Source: an uncultured Haloferula sp. (lineage in GTDB: Bacteria > Verrucomicrobiota > Verrucomicrobiae > Verrucomicrobiales > Akkermansiaceae). From it: a stretch of 5,653 nucleotides of DNA. This document shows positions 1 to 5,653 of the stretch, piece after piece. Both the position numbers and the translations under genes were made by a program. The stretch covers positions 1-5,653 of the forward strand of contig CAMPGU010000266.1 of assembly GCA_946885645.1 (NCBI GenBank), in the 5' to 3' direction. Each line of letters starts with the position of its first letter. Position 1 is the stretch's first letter. Under the pieces are notes generated by a model that searched no databases, was not told the DNA's origin, and saw nothing but the letters and a program-made list of their open reading frames with translations.

Positions 1-807
1 GCCGGGGGTGGAGGGGGTCCAGACGCGTTTATCGGCGTGGCGGCGCAGCCAGGCGGCCCACCAGCTGAACGAGCTGTTCGCCACGATGGCGTGACGGCAG
101 GCGGCCATGAGCCGGAAGTCGCGCAATTCGTCGCTGCTGTCGTTCGGCATGTAATGCACCGGCGCACCGTGGAAATCGAGGTATTGCCGGGCCCATTCCG
201 GATCGTCGCCGAAGACGTAAAAGCTGCAATTGCCCAAGGTGGAGAGCGCCGAGATGATACTGGAGTCGTAGTAACCGGAGCCGAGCCGCGGGCTGTAGCG
301 GTCCCGCCGGATGTGGAGGAAGACGGAGGGCGTGGAGGCCAGCAGGGCCTCCAATTCCGCATCCGGACCTTCCCCGAAGGGCGGCGGCTGCAATTCGGCG
401 CGGATGGTGGAGGCCCGCTCGATGAAATATTTCTCGCTCTGCCAGTAGCCGTTGAGGCGCACCACCTGGCGGTTGGTGATGAAGCCGGTGAGCTGGGTTT
501 CATCCTTCTCCTGATCCTCGGCGAGGTAGGAGCGCAGGGGATTGGGCAGCAGCTTGTTGAGGGAGCGGATCGCCTTGTGGTGGAAACCTTTCGGATCGCC
601 CAGCCGCCAGCGCGGCGGGGCCAGCGCTCCCGCCACGGGGAAATCTGCCAGCTTGTAGGCGCGGCCGTAGCCGTCCCGCGAGAAGCCGGACACATCGTCG
701 AGCAGCAGGTCCCGCCGGGTTCGGATCGCGTAGGCGCGGGCGGCCGCGTACGCGAAGAGCTGGTTGCCCAGCCCGCCTTTGATCATGGCGACGGCGATAC
801 GCTTCAC
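1..807 (-). CDS. GT11-family alpha-1,2-fucosyltransferase-like protein (C-terminus cut by window edge)
   Basis: Likely transfers fucose from GDP-fucose onto a sugar acceptor in the cytoplasm during glycan assembly. Reading the minus strand from a GTG at 807-805 gives 269 uninterrupted codons up to the window edge. Seen in the protein: the N-terminal family signature GGLGNQ at residues 11-16 followed by LFAYAAARAYA; GYWQSEKYF at 120-128; the donor-site motif HIRRDRY at 165-171; FGDDPEW near 199-205; and NSSFSWWAAWL at 244-254. These occur in GT11 order and spacing. Family members are about 280-300 residues, so perhaps 20-30 residues lie beyond the edge. The GTG start overlaps the upstream stop as GTGA, and it gives the beta-strand leading into GGLGNQ that the family has; the ATG at 786 would remove it. 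Oddity: the donor motif normally reads HxRRGDY, but here Gly-Asp is replaced by Asp-Arg. The two arginines are kept. Acceptor and linkage cannot be told from sequence alone. Confidence 0.9.
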   Translation of the reverse strand, partial: MKRIAVAMIKGGLGNQLFAYAAARAYAIRTRRDLLLDDVSGFSRDGYGRAYKLADFPVAGALAPPRWRLGDPKGFHHKAIRSLNKLLPNPLRSYLAEDQEKDETQLTGFITNRQVVRLNGYWQSEKYFIERASTIRAELQPPPFGEGPDAELEALLASTPSVFLHIRRDRYSPRLGSGYYDSSIISALSTLGNCSFYVFGDDPEWARQYLDFHGAPVHYMPNDSSDELRDFRLMAACRHAIVANSSFSWWAAWLRRHADKRVWTPSTPG

Positions 808-2000
808 TTTTTCGGGGGGGATTTGAATTTGGCGAGCGACTTGCGCAGGAAGGCAATGTCTTCGGGATTCCGCGCCGCGTATTCCTCCAGTTGAGTCCGG
901 ACTTTCTCCACGCGTGCGTCGATGTTTTCGGGTGTCAGCAGCTCGCCGTAGCTGCCGGGGCCTTGCAGGCGCGCCAGCATTTCATTCCCGATGGCAGGCG
1001 TCGCGTGAAAAAGATCGATCCAGCCATCCAGCTTGCCGGTTTTGTCATCCTCAGGCGGCAGGGCGGGGGAATTCAGCGGATGGCCATCGAGGAAATCCCA
1101 CACTTCCACCGGTGGAGCGGAGGGAGCCGCGGCATTCGCGCGGGCGGCGAGCTCCGCCAAGGCGCGGCGGTCGGTGGCGAAGTAAGGATCCGGATCCCCC
1201 AGCTCCGGGAACGCGAGCTGGAAGAGGGCGTGGTTCGGCGTGAAGAAGATCACCAGGCGGGCGTTCTTCTCTCGGCAGCGTTTCACGATCTCCTCCATCA
1301 TCGCCATCTTCCGGGCCGAGAGGCCGCCATTGACGGTGTGGTTTCGGGCCATCCGGGCGGTGGTGGAGAGGTAGAGCGAGGCGATGAGCTGTCGCTGATT
1401 CTCCGGGAAGGGCGTGTGTGTCCGGAAACCCTGCGGCGAATGCTCCGCGGTCTGTCGCCGGACGGACCGCGCCAGTGTGGCCGTGGAAGCGGTGAGGGTG
1501 GAAATCCCGGCACGGTAGCGCAGCTCGCGCTCAAAGGCATTGGCCGCGGGATCCAGCGGGGAGAGCGCGAAATCGGTGGGGTTGTTCCGGGGCGGCGGCG
1601 TCGTCAAGTCGCTCGCATCGAGCGCCACCACGACCAGCCGCGGATTCTCCCGCTCCATGAAATAGCGGAACATATGGTAGTTCTCCGCGATGAGCCCGGC
1701 GTTGAGCCCGAAATTCCCGCACTTCATCCCGCTGAAAGCCGGGTGTGAGGGATCAAGCCCGATATCCACGCGGGACGAGCCGAAAAGCCCGGCGTCCCAA
1801 GTGCCTGAACGCACCAGGCCGGCCTTTGCGGTGCGGTTCCAGGTGTTGTCGATTTCCCGGTAGGGCTCCAGTTTCGCGGCGCTCCACGGCGCGGGTGCGA
1901 CCCGCCAGGGATTTACCAGGGTATTCAGCGCAAGACCGAGCGCCACCGTGCCGGGAATCAGCAGGAGGAGGAAGTTCTGGTAGCGTCGGAGTTTTCGCAC
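804..2000 (-). CDS. Membrane-anchored SGNH-like protein, probable O-acyltransferase partner of the MBOAT (AlgJ/AlgX/DltD-like)
   Basis: A 398-residue protein starting at a GTG (2000-1998), 3 nt after the MBOAT stop. Residues 1-6 are basic and are followed by one hydrophobic segment at about 9-29 (FLLLLIPGTVALGLAL), so it looks like a signal anchor with the rest outside the cytoplasmic membrane. The lumenal part begins with an SGNH block I-like motif, GSSRVDIGLDP at 74-84 (candidate nucleophile Ser75 or Ser76). NFGLNAG follows at 96-102, TPNH at 254-257, and a D-x-x-H pair at Asp329/His332 followed by a helix. This arrangement is seen in proteins that work with MBOAT acyltransferases (AlgI with AlgJ/AlgX, DltB with DltD), where the MBOAT moves the acyl group across the membrane and the SGNH partner places it on the glycan. 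The tail after the D-x-x-H (about 333-398) is charged, mostly helical in appearance, and ends in basic residues. The stop overlaps the start of the fucosyltransferase gene by 4 nt. Family is inferred from motifs; the acyl group and target are unknown. Confidence 0.8.
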   Translation of the reverse strand: MRKLRRYQNFLLLLIPGTVALGLALNTLVNPWRVAPAPWSAAKLEPYREIDNTWNRTAKAGLVRSGTWDAGLFGSSRVDIGLDPSHPAFSGMKCGNFGLNAGLIAENYHMFRYFMERENPRLVVVALDASDLTTPPPRNNPTDFALSPLDPAANAFERELRYRAGISTLTASTATLARSVRRQTAEHSPQGFRTHTPFPENQRQLIASLYLSTTARMARNHTVNGGLSARKMAMMEEIVKRCREKNARLVIFFTPNHALFQLAFPELGDPDPYFATDRRALAELAARANAAAPSAPPVEVWDFLDGHPLNSPALPPEDDKTGKLDGWIDLFHATPAIGNEMLARLQGPGSYGELLTPENIDARVEKVRTQLEEYAARNPEDIAFLRKSLAKFKSPPKK

Positions 2001-2003
2001 TCG

Positions 2004-3512
2004 TTAGAACTGGAAGTAGATGAACTCGCTCACCTTGTCGAACTGGAGGCCGGTGATGACCATCAGGCCCACGGTCAGCGCGGCGAAGAGAGGCGTGGGC
2101 CGCCACTGCCACCAGCGGCGGGGCGCGCGTTCCGGGAAAGGCGCACCGGCCACGCGCAGCGCCGGCTTGTAGCGGGCGAAGATCTCCTGCGTATTCGGCA
2201 GCAGCCAGCAGGCCAGCAGGATCGGCAGGAGCTTCAGCGGCTCCGCGCTGGCAATCGCCCGCGAGGCCTTGTCCGGCAGGCCGGTGAAGCCCTCCGCACC
2301 TGCCATGGCGGCCAGCATCCGGCCCGCGCTGGGGAAATCGTGGGCGCGGAAGAAGACCCATGCGATCAGCACGGCGAGGAAGGTGAGCAGTACGGCAGCC
2401 GGTTTCGGCAGTGCGCTCCAGCCGAGTTTCTTTCTCCAGGCGAACCACGCGTGGTTCACGCAAAGGTAGGCTCCGTGGAGCGCGCCCCAGACGATGAAGG
2501 TCCAGCCCGCGCCGTGCCACAGGCCGCCGAGGAGCATGGTCAGGAAAAGATTCACATAGCGGCGCGAGGGGCCTTTCCGGTTCCCGCCGAGCGGAATGTA
2601 GAGATACTCGCGCAGGAAGCGGGAAAGCGTCATGTGCCAGCGCCGCCAGAAGTCGATCACCGAGGTCGCCTTGTAGGGCGAGTGGAAATTGAGCGGGAAG
2701 CGGATCCCGAACATCCGCGCCGAACCGATCGCCATGTCCGAGTAGCCCGAGAAATCGAAGTAGAGCTGCAAGGCATAAGCCACCGCGCCGATCCAGGCTT
2801 CCGCCATCGTGGGATCCCGGCCCTCGCCTGCCGCGAGCGCGAAGATGGGATTCGCGATAGGGGCCATGTTGTCCGCGATCACCACTTTCTTGAACATCCC
2901 CACAAGGAAGATCCCCAACCCGGGGGGGAAATCGCGATGCCAGCCGTGGTTCTTCTTCCGGAACTGCGGCATCATCTCCCGGTGATGGATCAGGGGCCCG
3001 GCGATGAGGTGCGGGAAAAAGGTGACGAAGAGCAGGTAGTCCGTGAAATGGTATTCCTCGGTAAGGCCTTTCCACGCATCCACGAGGTAAGCGATCTGGA
3101 GGAAGGTGAAGAAGGAGATCGCCAAGGGTAAGGTGATCCGGGCGACGTCACCGGGCCAGCCGGTGAGATCGGTGGCAATGCCTGCGAGGAAACCGGCATA
3201 CTTGTAATAGCCCAGCAGCAGGAGATTCGCCGCGATCGAAATCCCTAACAGGGTCTTCCCGCGGGAGGTGTGCTTCAACCGGGAAAGGGAACGCCCCAGC
3301 AAGTAGTTCGCGCCACAGGAGCCCAGGATGAGCACCAGATACTTCGGGCTCCAGGGTTCCTCGGGATTCGGATTCCACACCCCGTAATACACCAGCGACA
3401 CCAGCACCAGCCACCCGAGCCCCAGCCGGTAGGGTGCCCGCTTCAAGGCGAGGTGCCCGAGCAGCGCGACCGGCAGGAAGACCAGCAGGAAGGTGTAGGA
3501 GTTGAAGAGCAT
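2004..3512 (-). CDS. MBOAT-family membrane O-acyltransferase (AlgI-like)
   Basis: A polytopic inner-membrane enzyme of 502 residues, the usual length for AlgI-type members, with roughly ten or more hydrophobic segments. It begins MLFNSYTFLLVFLPV, the typical N-terminus of this family. Diagnostic blocks follow in order: LPLAISFFTFLQIAYLVD at 128-145; FFPHLIAGPLIHH at 165-177; YFDFSGYSDMAIGSARMFGI at 251-270; FWRRWHMTLSRFLREYLYIP at 288-307, then LGGNRKG; and LLGGLWHGAGWTFIVWGALHG at 327-347. The invariant catalytic-type histidine corresponds to His333 in GLWHGA, and His293 in RRWH is the second conserved one. It ends SEFIYFQF, also typical. Known role of the family: taking an acyl group, usually acetyl from acetyl-CoA, and passing it across the membrane for O-acylation of polysaccharide. 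The ATG start overlaps the preceding stop by one base (TAATG). With SGNH-type proteins on both sides, polysaccharide O-acetylation is the best prediction. The alginate name is not warranted because no alginate genes are present. Confidence 0.95.
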   Translation of the reverse strand: MLFNSYTFLLVFLPVALLGHLALKRAPYRLGLGWLVLVSLVYYGVWNPNPEEPWSPKYLVLILGSCGANYLLGRSLSRLKHTSRGKTLLGISIAANLLLLGYYKYAGFLAGIATDLTGWPGDVARITLPLAISFFTFLQIAYLVDAWKGLTEEYHFTDYLLFVTFFPHLIAGPLIHHREMMPQFRKKNHGWHRDFPPGLGIFLVGMFKKVVIADNMAPIANPIFALAAGEGRDPTMAEAWIGAVAYALQLYFDFSGYSDMAIGSARMFGIRFPLNFHSPYKATSVIDFWRRWHMTLSRFLREYLYIPLGGNRKGPSRRYVNLFLTMLLGGLWHGAGWTFIVWGALHGAYLCVNHAWFAWRKKLGWSALPKPAAVLLTFLAVLIAWVFFRAHDFPSAGRMLAAMAGAEGFTGLPDKASRAIASAEPLKLLPILLACWLLPNTQEIFARYKPALRVAGAPFPERAPRRWWQWRPTPLFAALTVGLMVITGLQFDKVSEFIYFQF

Positions 3513-4369
3513 TACAGTTTCAGGACCCCAGCCTTCTGCAATTCCTCCAGCGCCAACGGCATCAGGCGCTGCGAAAGGTGGGTGCCGTCATGGAACAAGA
3601 AACGCTCCGCCTTTTCCATCGGCGGATGATATTTGCCAGCCAAGGCGAGGAAGGGGATACCCAGCCGCCCGCAGTGCTCGCGCAGGCGCTCGATATAGGC
3701 GTAGGTGATGTCCCGCCGCAGCTCCCAGGAACCGATGAAGGGGAAGGTGGGACTGGAGAGCTTCTCGTCCTTCGGGATGATCTGCGGCGGGCCCCAAACG
3801 ACCGGCCTGAATCCCCGCGCGGCGATGGCTTCCGGGAGCTTCACGAACTTCGCCGCGGTCTTTTCCACCACGTCCTTGATCTTCCCCCCGGCCAGCACCG
3901 CCTTCGCCATGTGGATGCGGCAATCGATCTCGCCGAAGGAGAGCAGCAGCTTCGAACCGGGCCGGAGATCTTTCGCCAGCAATTTTTCGATCTTCTCCCG
4001 CGAGCGGGTGGAGGATCCGTAGTCGCCGGCCTTCCAAGCCGTGGCAGGACCCACGTGGAAGACCCGGAAGCAGGGGAGAAGGTCCAGCCCGCGATTGATC
4101 CAGAAAGGCTTCCAGAAGGCGCTGCGGCGGTAGCGGATGAAGCGGAGCCGCTCCGCTCCCGCGAAGAACATCGTATTGCTATCCCCGATGCAGGGTAGCG
4201 GTTCCAGCGGCCCTTTCACCTCGCGGCCGAGGTGGGCGGAGAGCAAGCCGTAGCGCCGCTCCTCGTAGGGCGTGACGGTGGTGCGCGGCTTGCGGGTGAT
4301 GAGGGCGTCGAGGTCGTCGGCCAGGGATGCCACCTCGGCGAACGTGGACTCGGGGAGTTCGGCGATCAC
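3512..4369 (-). CDS. Soluble SGNH/GDSL-type hydrolase or acetyltransferase-like protein
   Basis: A 285-residue protein with a GTG start (4369-4367), 18 nt after the methyltransferase stop. An in-frame stop lies just upstream (the TAA of the methyltransferase is itself in this frame), so no longer form beginning at another start is possible. Seen: IGDSNTMFF at 61-69 (block I, candidate nucleophile Ser64); FHVGPATAW at 104-112; LLSFGEIDCRIH at 142-153; VVWGPPQI at 190-197; and FHDGTHLSQRLMPLALEEL at 259-277, whose Asp261/His264 form the D-x-x-H of SGNH enzymes. All catalytic elements of an SGNH fold are therefore visible. There is no signal peptide or membrane segment: the N-terminal 55 residues are polar and acidic to basic, so the protein is probably cytoplasmic. 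This sets it apart from the anchored SGNH protein downstream. Its stop overlaps the MBOAT start by one base, which suggests coupled expression. It could be an esterase that trims acyl groups or an acyltransferase acting on sugar precursors; sequence alone does not decide this. Confidence 0.8.
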   Translation of the reverse strand: MIAELPESTFAEVASLADDLDALITRKPRTTVTPYEERRYGLLSAHLGREVKGPLEPLPCIGDSNTMFFAGAERLRFIRYRRSAFWKPFWINRGLDLLPCFRVFHVGPATAWKAGDYGSSTRSREKIEKLLAKDLRPGSKLLLSFGEIDCRIHMAKAVLAGGKIKDVVEKTAAKFVKLPEAIAARGFRPVVWGPPQIIPKDEKLSSPTFPFIGSWELRRDITYAYIERLREHCGRLGIPFLALAGKYHPPMEKAERFLFHDGTHLSQRLMPLALEELQKAGVLKL

Positions 4370-4387
4370 GCTTCGGGAAACAGGGCT

Positions 4388-5311
4388 TTATTGCGCGATG
4401 GTCCATTCCGGGGCGAGCCAGCCGTCCGGTGTTTGTTTTCCCACCAGGACGAGATCGGTATGCACCCGCTCCGCATTCCCGTGCAGCTTCGGCAGCTCCT
4501 CGAAGGAATTCACCCGGCGCAGGGTCTTCGCCTTGATCCCGCCCACGCGGAAAGTGTGGAAGCGCTGCTGCAGCCAGCCCAGATACTCCTCCGGCGATTG
4601 CCCGGCCCAGCGGATGTACTGCGCGTCGAACTCGATGAAACCGACCGAGCGGCCGACCGAGGCCAGCGTCTCCACGAAGCCCTTCAGGGCCTTGCTCTCG
4701 TAGCCCTCGATATCCATCTTGAAAAGCAGCGTCTTTCCGCGCGCTTCTTCCAGCGGCACCACGGAGTCGAGGGTGCGGGCCGGGAGCTTGAATTCCAGTG
4801 TTTGCGGGCGCTTGTTCATCTCCCGGACGGCGGAGGAACTGCCGCTCCAATCCGGGTTCACGAAGAAGGGGATGTCATCGGCCGCTTGATCGGAGACCAA
4901 GCAGTTCGTGATCGTCATGCGCAGACCGGCGGGATGTACGGCCTTGCTCTTCTCCAGGTGGGGGATCAGCCGCGGATTCGCCTCGAAACCGTAGAGCAGG
5001 GAGGCCTCCGGGTAATCGGTGCCGAAAAGGCATTCGCCGTAGTTCAGTCCCACGTCCACCACCAGGTCCGGCTGCAGGTGGCGGTTGAAATCGCGCCAGA
5101 AGATCAGGTTGTCGGAGACCTTTCCGCGGAGTGGCTCCTCCACCACCTTTTTCAAGGCGCAGGGATCGGCGGCATCGATGTAGATCCAGTGGTCGCTGCC
5201 GCAGAGCTTTGCCCGCTCCGGGTGGAGGGTTCCGTAGCGGATGAGCGTGAGGGGCTTCAGGTAGGCGCGCTTGAAGGCTTTCTCCAAGCGCTTGTAAGGG
5301 CTGACTTTCAT
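4388..5311 (-). CDS. FkbM-family SAM-dependent methyltransferase
   Basis: First gene of the operon; 307 residues from the ATG at 5311. It probably O-methylates a sugar hydroxyl using S-adenosylmethionine in the cytoplasm. Seen: a SAM-binding motif I, LVVDVGLNYGE at 83-93; the acidic second strand GFEANP at 108-113 (Glu110, which would bind the ribose of SAM); NCLVSD near 136-141; the family's hallmark LLFKMDIEGYESKALKGF at 195-212; and FIEFDA at 225-230. The order matches the Methyltransf_21 (FkbM) domain, preceded by about 80 residues of less conserved sequence. Start choice: the reading frame is open further upstream, with an in-frame ATG at 5332 (adds MIRPRRP) and a TTG at 5356. I chose 5311 because the added residues are Arg/Pro-rich and the MKVSPYKRLEKAFKRA beginning looks natural, but no start has a clear ribosome binding site. 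Context with MBOAT, SGNH and fucosyltransferase genes supports a glycan substrate; FkbM enzymes also act on lipids and small molecules. Confidence 0.88.
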   Translation of the reverse strand: MKVSPYKRLEKAFKRAYLKPLTLIRYGTLHPERAKLCGSDHWIYIDAADPCALKKVVEEPLRGKVSDNLIFWRDFNRHLQPDLVVDVGLNYGECLFGTDYPEASLLYGFEANPRLIPHLEKSKAVHPAGLRMTITNCLVSDQAADDIPFFVNPDWSGSSSAVREMNKRPQTLEFKLPARTLDSVVPLEEARGKTLLFKMDIEGYESKALKGFVETLASVGRSVGFIEFDAQYIRWAGQSPEEYLGWLQQRFHTFRVGGIKAKTLRRVNSFEELPKLHGNAERVHTDLVLVGKQTPDGWLAPEWTIAQ

Positions 5312-5580
5312 GGGGCGGCGCGGCCGGATCATGACCCGCTGCCGGGGGAGGGGCAAGCGGGGAGAATCGCCCGCAGGAAGGGCTCTTGGCCAGATACCGG
5401 GACTTTGGAGCCGGAGAACTTAAGCAAGCGGCCACTGGACGGGTCCCTGCCCGGCAGCCTCCGGCGATCCTCTGAAGACGGATTGGGAAATTATCCCGGA
5501 ATTGAGTCAAAAAATCCCTTGCGCGAATGAGTTTCACCGGTAGTCTCGCGGCCCGCTCCGAAAGGTGCGCCAAACAAAAT
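5312..5580. other. Divergent intergenic region without a supported gene
   Basis: About 270 bases lie between the minus-strand operon and the plus-strand tRNA, so this stretch should carry promoters in both directions and the operon leader. I see no convincing coding region. The part nearest the operon (5312-5460) is GC-rich. The part from about 5480 to 5520 is locally AT-richer (GATTGGGAAATTATCCC, then GAGTCAAAAAATCCC), which is where promoter elements would be expected. A small inverted repeat, GGGA-AATTA-TCCC, lies at 5485-5497, and a short CTGCC/GGCAG hairpin at 5447-5457. Both have arms of only four or five bases and may be chance. There is no clear terminator or riboswitch. If the methyltransferase starts at 5332, the region is 21 bases shorter. 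Confidence 0.5.
5519..5546 (+). promoter_or_regulatory. Possible sigma70-type promoter of the initiator tRNA gene
   Basis: TTGCGC at 5519-5524 and TAGTCT at 5541-5546 are separated by 16 bases. Each hexamer matches only three of six consensus positions, including the important TTG and the TA...T positions. The bases after the -10 (CGCGGCCCGC) form a GC-rich discriminator, as is usual for stringently controlled stable-RNA promoters. Transcription would start near 5553, about 28 bases before the tRNA. The placement is sensible but the match is weak, so this is a suggestion only. Confidence 0.22.

Positions 5581-5653
<73 letters not shown>

Noticed and set aside
37..1748. Two 285-codon plus-strand open frames (37-894 and 891-1748)
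   Set aside because: Both are antisense to the fucosyltransferase and anchored SGNH genes and encode no recognisable domain; they are composition artefacts.
1753..3075. A 440-codon minus-strand open frame overlapping the MBOAT and the anchored SGNH gene in another frame
   Set aside because: Its translation is rich in Arg, Pro, Gly and Ala with no domain, while the overlapping frames carry strong MBOAT and SGNH motifs.
5485..5497. Palindrome GGGA-AATTA-TCCC as an operator
   Set aside because: The arms are only four bases and do not extend, so chance is a sufficient explanation without conservation data.
5490..5510. A minus-strand TTGACT and GATAAT pair as the operon promoter
   Set aside because: Both hexamers look good, but only 9 bases separate them, far from the usual 16-18, so they cannot act together as a sigma70 promoter.
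4232..5530. A long plus-strand open frame of 432 codons opposite the methyltransferase and part of the soluble SGNH gene
   Set aside because: It is antisense to genes with clear family motifs and its product shows no recognisable domain. Long antisense frames are expected in DNA with such high GC at third positions.

Overview
The window holds a five-gene operon on the minus strand, apparently for building and decorating a surface glycan, followed at the right edge by a plus-strand initiator tRNA gene. The DNA is strongly GC-rich, with most third codon positions G or C. At least three of the five genes begin with GTG, and none has a clear Shine-Dalgarno motif. These traits and the protein style fit a Gram-negative-type, high-GC environmental bacterium. 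Verrucomicrobiota or a relative is my guess, but this is inference; no taxonomic marker beyond the tRNA is present.

Layout, in the direction of transcription (right to left): (1) an FkbM-type SAM methyltransferase (5311-4388); (2) a soluble SGNH/GDSL-type hydrolase or acetyltransferase-like protein (4369-3512); (3) an AlgI-like MBOAT membrane O-acyltransferase (3512-2004); (4) a membrane-anchored SGNH-like protein of the AlgJ/AlgX/DltD kind (2000-804); (5) a GT11 alpha-1,2-fucosyltransferase-like protein (807 to beyond the left edge). The genes are separated by 18 nt, a 1-nt overlap (TAATG), 3 nt and a 4-nt overlap (GTGA), so they are almost certainly co-transcribed and partly translationally coupled.

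Proposed joint role (inference): the GT11 enzyme adds fucose to a growing oligosaccharide in the cytoplasm and the FkbM enzyme O-methylates a sugar. The MBOAT passes acyl groups across the membrane, and the anchored SGNH protein transfers them to the glycan outside. The second, soluble SGNH protein has no obvious counterpart in the standard MBOAT/SGNH pair and is the most puzzling part of the locus.

The region from about 5312 to 5580 has no gene I can support and should hold the divergent promoters of the operon and the tRNA. The tRNA (5581-5653) is an initiator tRNA-Met cut by the window edge just before its discriminator base. It has an A29-U41 pair in place of one of the usual three G-C pairs of the anticodon stem.
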